64,000 bases of DNA from Salinibacterium xinjiangense (GCF_014645015.1 NZ_BMLC01000005.1:62001-126000); one strand, 5' to 3'; shown: positions 8,650-18,195, counted from the stretch's first letter. Notes: a model not told the origin generated them from the letters alone. Translations and numbers: made by a program.

Positions 8650-10137
8650 ATGGTGACTCTGAAGCAGCTGTGCAACCGTCTCGCGGGCGAGCTGCGGCTC
8701 ACGCGCGACGACATTGCCGTACCGGCAACGCCGCTCTCGGGCGTGCACATCTCGGAGTTGACCGACCCGACTCCCTATCTCGAGGGCGGTGAGTTGCTGC
8801 TGACCACGGGCATACCCATCACGGGCGCACCGCTGGAGGCAGTCGATGCCTACGTCGAGAGGCTTGTCGATAAAAAGATCGCGGCGCTCGGTCTCGGTCT
8901 CGGTGAGGGGGCCGACGAGGTAAGCCCTGCGCTGCTGGAGGCGTGTGAGCGCCGCGGACTCCCGCTCCTGCTCGTGCCCCGCGCCGTGCCGTTCATGCAC
9001 GTTTCCCGCGGGTACTGGGAGCTGGTCGGTAAAACAGAACAGAGCGAGATCGCGTCACGGGTCGGCCTGCAGCTTGCCCTGTCCACCGCGGCAACACGAG
9101 CACATCCGACCGAGGCCATCCTCGGCTCTCTCGCGCAGGGACTCGGTGGATGGGCAGCGTACGTTCCTGCCGACGGGTCGACCGAAACGGTCTGGCCGGT
9201 CGGCGCTCGCGAACTGATGCCGCAACTTCGACTAGAGATGGCTCGCTTTTCTCGTGTGGAGACTATCTCGTCGGCGACTTTCCCCCTCAACGGCGCCGAT
9301 GTCGTTGAGCATTCGATCATGGTCGGACGCCGCCGCGTGGGCTATCTCGCGGTCGGTTCCGGTCGGCGCCTGCAGAAGGCGGATCGGCAGCTCATCCTCA
9401 CCTCCTGCATGTTGCTCTCGCTCACCGTCCAGCGTGCCCAAGACGGATCGCGGGCCGAGGCAAAGCTCGCCGCGACGGTTGCCACGCTGCTGTTCACTGG
9501 CCACATCGCCGCCGCGCGAGTCGTGCTCACCGAACTGCCCGCGCTGCGCGTTGGGGCGTTTGCCCGGGTTCTCGCTGTGCGTGGCGAGGGCACCGCCGGG
9601 CTGAATGCGAGCGAATTGGCGCTAGCCGTCGCCGCGCTGGCCGGGGTGCCGCAGTGGCTCGAGCTCAGTGTGGCGCGGTCGCCGATTCGGTGCGTGATCG
9701 ACGGCACGATCTTTGTGGTGCTGGATGACGGCGAGAGTGCGCGCAAAGGCGAGAGCGGCAGCGTCGATATCGGGCGACCCACCACGACTGCGGCGCTGGG
9801 CACCGCCGTGCCCCTCGAGCGGTTGTCCGTCGTGCTCGCCGATCTCGACCGTGCGTGCCGCGGTGGGACGCCGGGATCCCTCACCGTCCTCGCCGCCGCT
9901 GACGTCCAGGCGACCGGGTGGATCGAGACGCTCGCCGCCCAGCCCCGTGGTGACCTCGTAGAGACGGTGCGCGTCTACCTTGCGCACCGCGGCAACTGGG
10001 AGCGTGCGGCACGCCAACTCGGCATCCATCGCAACTCGCTGCGCAACCGAATCGCGCTCGCCAGCGAACTTATTGGCGCCGACCTCGATGACCCAGACTC
10101 TGCCGCGCACCTCTGGCTCGCGCTGCGGGCCGACTAA
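8650..10137 (+). CDS. PucR-family transcriptional regulator
   Basis: A 495-residue regulator. The N-terminal PucR domain opens MVTLKQLCNRLAG with HISELTDPTPYLEGGELLLTT. A variable central region follows, and a C-terminal helix-turn-helix of the PucR/CdaR type (YLAHRGNWERAARQLGIHRN, with LRNRI) occupies roughly residues 440-485. PucR-type GabR activates gab genes in Corynebacterium, and this gene is divergent from the gab-like remnant, so control of this locus is a reasonable inference. Its stop codon overlaps the convergent CoA-transferase relic's stop. Confidence 0.88.
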   Translation: MVTLKQLCNRLAGELRLTRDDIAVPATPLSGVHISELTDPTPYLEGGELLLTTGIPITGAPLEAVDAYVERLVDKKIAALGLGLGEGADEVSPALLEACERRGLPLLLVPRAVPFMHVSRGYWELVGKTEQSEIASRVGLQLALSTAATRAHPTEAILGSLAQGLGGWAAYVPADGSTETVWPVGARELMPQLRLEMARFSRVETISSATFPLNGADVVEHSIMVGRRRVGYLAVGSGRRLQKADRQLILTSCMLLSLTVQRAQDGSRAEAKLAATVATLLFTGHIAAARVVLTELPALRVGAFARVLAVRGEGTAGLNASELALAVAALAGVPQWLELSVARSPIRCVIDGTIFVVLDDGESARKGESGSVDIGRPTTTAALGTAVPLERLSVVLADLDRACRGGTPGSLTVLAAADVQATGWIETLAAQPRGDLVETVRVYLAHRGNWERAARQLGIHRNSLRNRIALASELIGADLDDPDSAAHLWLALRAD

Positions 10138-11353
10138 GAGTCGAACCACTCCAGAACATTCGCACTGTGCTCGCCGAGCTCGGGCGGCGGAAGGTTGTGG
10201 CGGGCGAGCGGCGGTGTCCACTCGAAGGGGTGACGAATCTGCGCACCCAGCACGTCGCCCACGCATCGTGCACCTCGATGGTCGGGTCGAGCCCGAGTTT
10301 GATGGCGAGGGCGAGTCCGTCGGCGATCGTGCCGATGATACCCGATGGCACGCCACCCGCCGCAAATAGCGGATGCCAGGCACCCGCTGTTCGTGTGCGG
10401 CGCGGCAGTTCGAGCGCCGGTACAAGCAGGACCCGATTGCTCCTCTGTGCATTCGTGGCGAAGCGGGTATCGCTCGCAAGCTCAGGCACACCGATGATCT
10501 GTACGAAGCGGGCGAACTGCTCGTTGTTGCCGCATGCGACGATGATCCGCGCATCCGCACAGTGCAGGCTCTCATAGGGGCGGATCGAGGGATGCGCGTT
10601 GCCGAGCCGCCGCGGAATGACGCCGGCTCCGAGCACCGCCTACCCTTGGTTGGCAAGCACGCCCTGCAGGCTTGAGAGCAGATTGAGCTCGAGCAGACTG
10701 CCTGCGCCTGTGCGCTCTCGGGCGAAGAGCGCTGCGCTGATGCAAGCAATCGTGTCTTTCGCGACCAGGACGTCGACGAGCACGACGCCTACCTTCTGGG
10801 CATCGCCGTCCACAGGTCCGGTGATGCTCATCAGGCCACCGAGTGCGTGCATGATGAAGTCGTAACCGAGCAATGCTTGTCCGAAACCGAAACCGAAACC
10901 GAAACCGAAACCGAAACCGAAACCGAAACCGAAACCGAAACCGAAACCGGAGATCGACGCATAGATGAGCCGGGGGTTGGCCTTACTGACCGTTTCGTAG
11001 TCCAGACCTATGGATGCCATCATCCCGGGCTTGAAATTCTCGACAACGACATCGCTGCGCGCGATGAGGGTGGTGGCACGGACGATGTCGGCAGGGTCGG
11101 CGAGGTTGAGGCAGGCCGATTCCTTATTGCGATTGACGGACTCGAAGTAGGTCGAGCCGGTCGCCGAATATGGCAGACCCCATTCGCGGGTATCGTCGCC
11201 ACGCTCGGGGCGTTCGACCTTGATGACCCGGGCGCCGAGGTCGGCGAGCGTCATGGTGGCCAGCGGGCCGGCGAGCACACGTGTGAAGTCTGCGACGACG
11301 ACACCACTCAGCGGGCCTGCTGGCGTCGCATCGGCGTCGGGGCTCGAGGTCAC
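10134..11353 (-). pseudogene. CaiB/BaiF-type CoA-transferase, nonsense and frameshift
   Basis: From GTG 11353 the minus strand encodes a class III CoA-transferase: GVVVADFTRVLAGPLATMTL, LGARVIKVERPERGDDTR, NRNKESACLNL and VVENFKPG. An in-frame TAG lies at 10640-10642 after SLQGVLANQG, and the family sequence resumes at once (RRLGNAHPSIRPYESL). A second break near 10262 shifts the frame; the other frame then reads VGDVLGAQIRHPFEWTPPL and ends in EWFDS at TAG 10134-10136. A long FG repeat also disturbs the protein. Such enzymes often pair with glutaryl-CoA dehydrogenase in glutarate use, matching the acyl-CoA dehydrogenase remnant nearby. Confidence 0.88.
10881..10949. repeat. Hexanucleotide CCGAAA microsatellite, about 11 units
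   Basis: Uninterrupted CCGAAA units from 10881 to 10946 plus CCG. On the minus strand it encodes alternating Phe-Gly inside the CoA-transferase relic, where the family normally has a single GFGQ-type motif. Confidence 0.97.
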
Positions 11354-12477
11354 GGGAAATCCTCCATCGGGGTTGGCGGCATGCGCGTTCGAATCGATGC
11401 CGCACAGTTGCCGTGGCGCCAACATAGCTGGCGGTTCGTGCTGGCCGGGGGGAAGCTGGGCTGCGTCCGCTCGCCCAGGACGTTTAGTGTGACGCGTATG
11501 GCCTTCGCGACCCTGGTCTAGCTCGCTGGAGGCGGCCCTGCCTCGTTGCCCCTTGCGAAACATTCGGTCGAAGAGGGCACTCGGGAGTCGTGGGAATCGT
11601 GAACTTGGGTGGTGACTCACCCCAGCGCAGCCCCGGACAGGCGAGGAACCGGACGAGGGTGCTGTTATGGCGAGACTCATCGGCGAGACATGGCACCAGT
11701 GCACTTCCCTGCCAGCGGCAACGGTTGATTCAGCCTTCGAAGGCGAGAAGAACCAGGTGCTCACGAACTGCAGGACGACCAGTCTTGACCCCCGACACCG
11801 TAGCGTCCGCATACTTAGTCAGGAACTCATCGAGGAGCTTCAGTTCCTTCTGCAGACGATCGGGTTCCGCCCATTGTCCAAGGAGGCGATGAAGGGACCG
11901 GGCGCATTCGAGGAGTTTCTCGTGCGCACCAGCAACATACAGATCAAGCGTGTTGACGCCTCAGCTCAGCTGTTTCTCCTATGGCTCGGCGAGTACCGGC
12001 TCGCGGTCACGAGATATCGGATCCTCGTCGATAACTGCAGGCGGGTTCAGCCCGCGGACGACCCCAAGAGTATTCCCGCGCGGGCGCTCCGACCTCGCGC
12101 GTCCCGGCCGGCCATCGGGGCATCCGGGCTCGGTACAACCGAGTACCGCAAATGTCGATAATCGCCACGGCAAGCAAGTGAGCTTGCGATTTCCGGAGCT
12201 TCGAAATCTGGTTAATACCAGCGACCAAAGAAACCTTTTCGCATTACGACTTGGCGTTTCAGAACAACTGAACAGATAGCTTTTCCGTTCGCTGATCTTC
12301 CGTGTTGAGGGATCAAATGTCAACGTCAATGTCCACATCGACGGGACGTGATAGACCTGAAGTAAGCGAAATCCCGGGCAACCCCAGGGTGTCCGGGCAT
12401 TAATCCTTCGCACGCCTCAGACGATACAGACGGACCTTCCGTCGATATTGTCATGATCTTTTAAGGAGTGAAGAGAA
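11354..12477. other. Long region without a supported intact gene
   Basis: About 1.1 kb between the CoA-transferase relic and the alcohol dehydrogenase. Several frames are open on both strands but none resembles a known family. The only protein-like stretch is the minus-strand fragment at 11730-11960. The 3' part (12180-12300) is more AT-rich than its surroundings, and the sequence just before 12478 contains the ribosome site and probably the promoter of the dehydrogenase. Confidence 0.5.
11730..11960 (-). pseudogene. Unidentified gene fragment, no start codon
   Basis: This minus-strand frame is open for 76 codons to TGA and looks like real protein: helical, charged, no low complexity (VAGAHEKLLECARSLHRLLG, then RLQKELKLLDEFLTKYADA). 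Upstream in the same frame are stop codons and no ATG/GTG in a sensible place. It may be the tail of a lost gene. No family was recognised. Confidence 0.35.
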
Positions 12478-13620
12478 ATGAAAGCAGTCGTCTATAAGGG
12501 CCCCAATGAGGTCAGCGTTGAAGAGGTTCCGGATGCCAAGATCGAGCGTCCTACTGACGTTCTCGTGCGTATAACCACAACCAACATTTGCGGTTCCGAC
12601 TTGCACATGTACGAGGGACGCACCAATTTCGAGGTCGGACGCACGTTCGGTCACGAAAACATGGGCGAGGTCATCGAGATTGGTAACGGTGTCGACGCGG
12701 TGAAGGTCGGCGATCAGGTTGTGCTGCCTTTCAATATTTCCTGCGGGTTCTGTAAGAACTGCGAGCGAGGTTTTACCAACTACTGCACGACCACACAGCC
12801 GGCCCCGGGTGCCGCGGGCGCCGCCTATGGCTTCGCTGGTATGGGTCCGTACTCCGGGGGGCAGGCCGAAATGCTGCGTGTACCCTACGGCGACAACAAC
12901 TGCTTGCGTTTGGGCGAAGACGCAGTAGAGAAGCAAAACGATTACGTGATGCTTTCGGACATATTCCCGACGGGCTACCATGCGACCGAGATGGCAGGCG
13001 TGATCCCCGGTGACACTGTGGTGATTTACGGTGCGGGCCCGGTCGGGCTGATGGCTGCACTGTCTGCCATCATCAAGGGCGCGAGTAAGGTCATGGTCGT
13101 GGATCGGCGTCCCGACAGGCTGGCTCTCGCCGAGCAGATCGGCGCGATCGCCGTCGACGATTCCAAAACCGATCCGGTTCAGTTCGTACTGGACCAGACG
13201 CATGGCGTGGGCGCCGACCGGGGTTGTGAATGTGTGGGCTATCAGGCTCACGACCCACAGGGCACCGAGGATCCGGCCCTGACACTGAACCGGTTGATCC
13301 AGTCCGTGCGTTTCACTGGCGGCATCGGTGTTGTCGGTGTCTTCCTGCCGGCAGATCCCGGTGGCATCGACGCGAACGCGAAGCAGGGCAAGATCGCCAT
13401 CGACTACGGTCTTCAATGGCTCAAGGGCCAGAATGTCGGCAGCGGGCAGTGCCCGGTGAAGAAATATAATCGGCAATTGCGAGATCTGATTGCCGTGGGT
13501 AAGGCCAAGCCGTCGTGGATCATTTCTCACGAGCTTCCCCTCAGCAAGGCTGTGGATGCCTATAAGAACTTCGGAGATCGCGTTGACGGTTGGACCAAGG
13601 TAATCCTCAAGCCCGAATAG
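12478..13620 (+). CDS. Zinc-dependent alcohol dehydrogenase, formaldehyde dehydrogenase-like
   Basis: A 380-residue medium-chain dehydrogenase preceded by AAGGAG ten bases before the ATG. Catalytic zinc ligands are Cys38, His59 and Glu60 (ICGSDLH, FGHEN). The structural zinc cysteines are 89, 92, 95 and 103. The Rossmann motif is YGAGPVGLMA near residue 175. The C-terminal part (HDPQGTEDPALTLNRLI, PVKKYNRQL) matches the glutathione-independent formaldehyde dehydrogenase group, which uses tightly bound NAD. It appears intact and monocistronic; the physiological alcohol or aldehyde is not evident from its decayed neighbours. Confidence 0.88.
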   Translation: MKAVVYKGPNEVSVEEVPDAKIERPTDVLVRITTTNICGSDLHMYEGRTNFEVGRTFGHENMGEVIEIGNGVDAVKVGDQVVLPFNISCGFCKNCERGFTNYCTTTQPAPGAAGAAYGFAGMGPYSGGQAEMLRVPYGDNNCLRLGEDAVEKQNDYVMLSDIFPTGYHATEMAGVIPGDTVVIYGAGPVGLMAALSAIIKGASKVMVVDRRPDRLALAEQIGAIAVDDSKTDPVQFVLDQTHGVGADRGCECVGYQAHDPQGTEDPALTLNRLIQSVRFTGGIGVVGVFLPADPGGIDANAKQGKIAIDYGLQWLKGQNVGSGQCPVKKYNRQLRDLIAVGKAKPSWIISHELPLSKAVDAYKNFGDRVDGWTKVILKPE

Positions 13621-13730
13621 GCCTATCTCGAAAGACCGCGCGGATGCGCAGTCACCGCACCGCCTCGACCGCACCGCACCGCGCTCCGGGTGTGATGCCG
13701 CATTCCCTCGAGTCGTATGGATGTGTCTCC

Positions 13731-14400
13731 GTGCCGAAGAATATCGATCCAGGTGTTCGTGACCGAGCAGTGCGGCGTATAGGAACATCGGTCGCAAGGC
13801 CCGCGTTGACGTCAGCGGCCGTCGCTCGACAGGTTTGAGTCGGCCATAAATCCGTGCGGCAGCATGTGCGGCAAGCCAATAGCGATGACGGGACTCGCGA
13901 GCAGCTGGCTTCGGTCAAGCATGCGGAAACCAAACGGTTGAAAACAGAGGACGCGCGTTTCAGTGGGACGTTGTGATCTCGCGCGCGGCGACGAGTTTCT
14001 TCGTGGGGGAGGCTCGTCGCCGCAACCGTCGATGATGGGTTTCATCGACACGATGAGGGCCGGAGGACACGTGCATTGATCGGCCTGTCGGATTCTGGTC
14101 GAGCTGTGTCACCAAGTCGCCGTGCGCACTTATCGAGCACGGACCGGTGGTGTCGTGGTGGTCCCAATAGGCATCGAGAAACAAATCCTGGGCGTGATCA
14201 GCGACCCGCGCTGGACGAGTGTCGTGGAAACCGCACACAGGAGACGACGCAGACGGGAAATGACGCAGACGGGAAATGACGCAGACGGGAAATGACGCAG
14301 ACGGGAAATGACGCAGACGGGAGACGACGCAGACGGGAGACGACGCAGACTCATTCCTGAGGGGCCCTGTGGGCGACGGGAGACGGCTGCGATGGTCGGT
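13731..14400 (+). pseudogene. IS3-family element relic (OrfA and OrfB remnants)
   Basis: Shifting frames spell an IS3-type transposase pair. OrfA remnants include VPKNIDPGVRDRAVRR, EHRSQGPR, LTSAAVARQV, VRQANSDDGTREQL, HAETKRLKTEDARF and AATSFFVGE. OrfB starts at 14032-14035 as MMGFIDTMRAGGH, continues CRILVELCHQVAVRTYRA, and near its end has RRRRLIPEGPCGRRETAAMV, the usual RLTPEGLYGRRK region. Several stops and shifts, plus a 16-bp tandem array, interrupt it. The catalytic DDE domain is missing, so the element is dead. Confidence 0.8.
14246..14350. repeat. 16-bp minisatellite, about 7 units
   Basis: Tandem 16-base units GACGCAGACGGGAAAT start at 14246, 14262, 14278, 14294, 14310, 14326 and 14342. 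The fifth and sixth units end GAGAC instead of GAAAT, and the last is partial. The array lies inside the IS3 OrfB relic. There are no spacers, so it is not a CRISPR. Confidence 0.95.
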
Positions 14401-14591
14401 CGCACCGCAGGCCCACGACGCGGCCCTCAGCAGAGAGCCGCGACCGGCATAGGAGCAGCAAGAAACCTGGGGCGCTTCCGCGCAGCATCAGGCGGGCGGC
14501 TGAGTCGAATCTCGATTGGGTCGGGAATTTCGCTCGACTGAGGACGACTGGGATCGACTGAGATCGAAGAACTCCACGGAGATCGAAAGAG

Positions 14592-15812
14592 TTATGGGGC
14601 AAAGAGCAGAATGGCGAACATGCCGAACAGCACCAGGTGGACAGCTCCATGGAGGGCTGTGGTGCGCGGCGAGAAGTAGGTGATGATGCTCGTTACCAGT
14701 GTCACTCCGATGAGCACCATGTTTGCGCTCGATTCCCCGAGGATGACCTCCTGGCCCGTCGATAGACCGATGATGAGCACTGTCGGGATGGTGAGCCCGA
14801 CCGTGGACACGAATGCTCCGAGCCCGAGATTGAGGGTGCGTTGGCCTTCGTCAGCGAGGGACGCCCGAACCGCGGTAATCGCCTCTGGTGTGAAGACGAT
14901 GATCGCGATGATCACCCCGCCCAACGCGACTGGGGCACCCGTGGCGGTGATACCAGCGTCGACCAGGATCCCAAGGTCGTGGGAGAGCAGTACGATCGGC
15001 AGGATAGTGCCGACCAGCAGCAGCACCCGCCGGACAAGCTCGCCTCTGCCGATGCTGGCCACAGCGGCCGTGCCAGAGTCAGGGCGGGTTTCGGGAGTAT
15101 TGGCGGTAGTGACGCTTCCGAAGATCGCCTGGGCATGGCTCGGCTGGGTGAACAATGCCCGGTTCTTGCCTGTTTGCAGGTAGATGAAGAACCCGTAGAG
15201 TGTCGCCGCCAGTACCGAGATGGTGATGGCCTGCGCGGGCACCAGGCTCCCGTTGGAGGTAGACACCGTGAAATTTGGCAGCACGAGTGTGCACAGCGAC
15301 AATACGGCGATCATCGCAACATAGACCGATGCGCCCTCCATGTTGTAGCGCTGCGGGCCGTGTTTCATACCGCCGAAGAGGAGGGACACACCCATGACCC
15401 CGTTGATGATGATCATCATCACGGCAAAGACTGAGTCGCGCGCGATCGTCGACGATCCAGACGGCCCAAGCATGACCGAGGAAATGAGGACCACCTCAAT
15501 GATGACGACGGTCAACGTCAGAATCAGCGTACCGAACGGTTCTCCCAGTTTGTGGGCCAGATTCTCTGCCTGGTGAACGACTCCGAACGCGGCGACCATG
15601 ATCGCCGCGAGCACGATCAGGAACACACCCACCGCGACTGCCACATTCGGCGGGTGCGCGATAAGGTCACGGCCGAAGGTCAGGACACCGATCGAGACTA
15701 GCCATACGATCGCAAGGGTCATCGTCGTTGATCGACTCAGTAACGCCCGCCAGCTGTCGTTCGAGCGGGCCTCGGTGGGAGTTCGAGAATCCGCGTGGTG
15801 CTCTGTGGACAT
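14592..15812 (-). CDS. chaA: Calcium/proton antiporter ChaA
   Basis: A 406-residue membrane protein of the CaCA exchanger superfamily with about eleven membrane segments. Two acidic alpha-repeat motifs are visible: GEPFGTLILTLTVVIIEVVL near residue 92, and the matching C-terminal VFTPEAITAVRASLADEGQR followed by NLGLGAFVSTVGLTIPTVL. It exports Ca2+ (and possibly Na+ or K+) in exchange for protons at the cytoplasmic membrane. It stands alone, flanked by an IS relic and the catabolic cluster promoter region. Confidence 0.88.
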   Translation of the reverse strand: MSTEHHADSRTPTEARSNDSWRALLSRSTTMTLAIVWLVSIGVLTFGRDLIAHPPNVAVAVGVFLIVLAAIMVAAFGVVHQAENLAHKLGEPFGTLILTLTVVIIEVVLISSVMLGPSGSSTIARDSVFAVMMIIINGVMGVSLLFGGMKHGPQRYNMEGASVYVAMIAVLSLCTLVLPNFTVSTSNGSLVPAQAITISVLAATLYGFFIYLQTGKNRALFTQPSHAQAIFGSVTTANTPETRPDSGTAAVASIGRGELVRRVLLLVGTILPIVLLSHDLGILVDAGITATGAPVALGGVIIAIIVFTPEAITAVRASLADEGQRTLNLGLGAFVSTVGLTIPTVLIIGLSTGQEVILGESSANMVLIGVTLVTSIITYFSPRTTALHGAVHLVLFGMFAILLFAP

Positions 15813-16213
15813 GAGCCTGCCTTTATCGGAGGTCGTCCCCCTCTAAACCGCAGCATCCGAGGTCGTCCCGTGGCGCATGAACGCAGCACGCATCCACGAA
15901 ATGAACGATACCCGATGTTGTAGTGGGGGAGCAGTGCGGTGATGAAGACCTGCGCGCTCAGTGCTGGCAGGATCAACATCCTTCGTTGGATCAACCGTCC
16001 TACTTTATTCTGGGCGATTCTGGGCGCTGGATGTTCGCCAATAACCGCCTCGCAAGACTCCGGAGTAGCGGCCTGCGGTTCATCTGCGTCCCCTGCAGCA
16101 GGAACATCCGCCAACAACCCTGTCGGTCATGGGGCATGACGGCTCCACTTCCACGCTTCGATTCCCCACCCCAAACGAGGCAAAAGACCAAGACATAAAT
16201 TGGCCGCCGATGC
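15813..16213. other. Intergenic region with a small lipobox-like frame
   Basis: About 400 bases upstream of the catabolic cluster. One plus-strand frame (15939-16139, 66 codons) reads like a truncated lipoprotein start: a hydrophobic stretch, a lipobox-like LFWAILGAGCSP, then a Ser/Ala/Gly-rich tail ending at a stop. There is no clear ribosome site and no family was recognised; it may be a gene remnant. Confidence 0.3.
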
Positions 16214-16242
16214 TTGACATTTGCAAGGCACGGGCCTACCTT
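16214..16242 (+). promoter_or_regulatory. Likely sigma-70-type promoter of the catabolic cluster
   Basis: A consensus -35 TTGACA at 16214-16219 is separated by 17 bases from TACCTT at 16237-16242, an acceptable -10. It precedes the operator palindrome and lies about 195 bases upstream of the transporter ATPase gene. Confidence 0.55.
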
Positions 16243-16260
16243 CACATTTATGACCAAACT

Positions 16261-16280
16261 CACATAAGTGAACTTATGTG
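16261..16280. promoter_or_regulatory. Perfect 9+2+9 palindrome, probable operator
   Basis: CACATAAGT and ACTTATGTG flank a central GA, forming a perfect inverted repeat just downstream of the predicted -10. A related direct half-site (TTCACATTTATGA) occurs at 16241-16253. The position, overlapping the expected start region, suits repression. The SorC regulator at 29289-30254 is the obvious candidate to bind it, by inference from location. Confidence 0.65.
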
Positions 16281-16436
16281 TCATGCGGTGCGACTAGCTC
16301 GACAATCACCACGTCGTATCGAAGAGAAGCAGCTGCCCGTCAGCAGTGGATTACGGAACGCGCACGCAGCGTCTCGCCTCGCAGAATTTCCAGCACGTGT
16401 TTCGAATCAACCGTTTCGAAGGAGAAACGAGCCATC

Positions 16437-18104
16437 ATGGACGAAGTTCATCGCCTTGATATTTCCCCCGTTGACAGTGCGGGGATCGGAACCTTCGCGG
16501 GGGAAGCCGCGGGCGCTCGACCGCTCGATGCGGGTGATCCAGCGGTCTTGATCGACGTTCAAGGGCTGGAGAAGACTTACGCCGGGAGCTACGCGCTGGC
16601 CGGCGTGGATTTCCAGCTCCTGCGCGGAGAGGTGCATGCACTGCTCGGTCAGAACGGCGCAGGAAAATCGACCTTCATAAAGGTGCTCGCCGGGATCGAG
16701 CGGCCCAGCGCCGGCCGCATCCAGGTGTTGGGCCAGGAGAGGTCATTCCATTCCGCTCACGACTCGCGGTCTGCGGGCATCGCCATCGTCTACCAGGAGC
16801 TCAGCCTCATCCCAACGATGAGAGTGGTCGACAATCTTTTTCTTGGACGGGAACCCCGTAAGGGGTTCGGCGTCGTCGACAGGAAGAAAATGCTGGCTCA
16901 GGCACGTGCGTTTCTGAAGGAGTACGACTTCCCTCTCGACCCGCGCGCACTCGTCTCCGAGCTTCCCTTCGCGTATCGGCAGATGACCGAAATCGCCAAG
17001 GCGCTCATGGGCAACGTTCGCATACTGGTGCTCGATGAGCCGACATCCGCGCTATCCGAGCACGAGGAGGAGGTGCTGTTCAGCGCCGTGCGGAAGGTCG
17101 TCGCCCGTGGTGTCGGAGTCATTTATGTCACCCACCGCCTCAGCGAGGTCTTTGCTATGTGCGACCGCGTCACGGTTCTCCGAGACGGTTCCAACGTGGG
17201 GTCGTTCCCGACTGCCGAGATTGACATGCCTGGGCTGGTCTCGGCAATCGTCGGCCCGAGTGAGCCGATCGCAGCCGAGTTGATGGCGACGGAAGCCACC
17301 GACCACGTCAGCAACCACCAGGTGAAAAGCCCTGACACGCAGTCACCTGTCATATCGAGGGTGACCCCGTTCCTGGAGTTGACGGATGTCAAAAACGACG
17401 CGCTCAACGGCGTGTCTATCACCGTCCGGCCGGGAGAGATCGTCGGTTTGGCCGGAGTGATCGGAAGCGGTCGCACGGAGATCCTTGAAACGATATTCGG
17501 ACTCCGGAGCGTCGCCGAAGGTGCGCTGATGATCGGGGGCCAGCATCGGCGGCTGAAATCACCCACCGATGCGATTCGTCTCGGCATCGGCCTCGTCCCG
17601 GAAGACCGTCACGAGCAGGGGTTGGTGCTCGAGCACACGATCGACCGAAATCTGTCACTCCCGCTGCTGAAGCGGCTTACCCGCTTTGGACGGTTTCGTA
17701 CGCGCGCCTCGATGAGGCGCTCCCAACTCGTCATGACTGCGCTTTCGGTCAAGGCTCCGAACCAGCTGGCCACCCTGATGACGCTCTCCGGCGGAAACCA
17801 GCAAAAGGTTGTGTTTGGTAAGTGGCTGGAGCCCCGATGCGAACTTCTGCTCCTGGATGAGCCGACCGTTGGCGTCGACGTCGGCGCGCGCGAAGAGATT
17901 TACCAGGTGATTAGACAGGCCGCTGCTGAGGGGACGAGCACGCTCGTCGTGTCGAGTGATCTCAGTGAACTCCTCTTGCTCTGCGACCGCATTTACGTCG
18001 TACGTGACGGCAAGACGCATCAATCGATGGCGCGAAACGAGATTTCCAACGTGGAGGAATTCCACCATCTCGTTGCCGCTGAGCGTCTGACGCCCGACGT
18101 TTAG
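16437..18104 (+). CDS. Ribose-type ABC transporter ATPase (RbsA/MglA family)
   Basis: The start at ATG 16437 is chosen because GGAG lies just upstream; the open frame extends further back without support. The 555-residue product has two fused nucleotide-binding domains. The first has Walker A GQNGAGKST (residues 71-79) and Walker B ILVLDEPTSAL. The second has a degenerate Walker A (GVIGSGRTE), signature LSGGNQQKV and Walker B LLLLDEPTVGVDVGA. This is the standard RbsA layout. It energises uptake of a sugar or polyol through the permease and lipoprotein encoded next, and is the first gene after the predicted promoter and operator. Confidence 0.92.
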   Translation: MDEVHRLDISPVDSAGIGTFAGEAAGARPLDAGDPAVLIDVQGLEKTYAGSYALAGVDFQLLRGEVHALLGQNGAGKSTFIKVLAGIERPSAGRIQVLGQERSFHSAHDSRSAGIAIVYQELSLIPTMRVVDNLFLGREPRKGFGVVDRKKMLAQARAFLKEYDFPLDPRALVSELPFAYRQMTEIAKALMGNVRILVLDEPTSALSEHEEEVLFSAVRKVVARGVGVIYVTHRLSEVFAMCDRVTVLRDGSNVGSFPTAEIDMPGLVSAIVGPSEPIAAELMATEATDHVSNHQVKSPDTQSPVISRVTPFLELTDVKNDALNGVSITVRPGEIVGLAGVIGSGRTEILETIFGLRSVAEGALMIGGQHRRLKSPTDAIRLGIGLVPEDRHEQGLVLEHTIDRNLSLPLLKRLTRFGRFRTRASMRRSQLVMTALSVKAPNQLATLMTLSGGNQQKVVFGKWLEPRCELLLLDEPTVGVDVGAREEIYQVIRQAAAEGTSTLVVSSDLSELLLLCDRIYVVRDGKTHQSMARNEISNVEEFHHLVAAERLTPDV

Positions 18105-18195
18105 GCTCCGCAACCATCTTCCCGGAATTGACCTGGCATCCGAGAAACCGAACTTCCCGTGCCGCGCCGCGGAAAAACAGAAAGGAAAGACCGTT

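Noticed and set aside
10881-10949. FG-rich protein domain with function
   Set aside because: It lies in a gene with a nonsense codon and a frameshift; slippage in a dead gene is simpler.
11667-12161. 164-codon plus-strand open frame before the alcohol dehydrogenase
   Set aside because: No ribosome site or family motif; the opposite strand reads more like protein at 11730-11960.
14246-14350. Possible CRISPR or replication iterons
   Set aside because: The 16-bp units are directly adjacent without spacers, inside an IS relic, with no cas or rep gene nearby.
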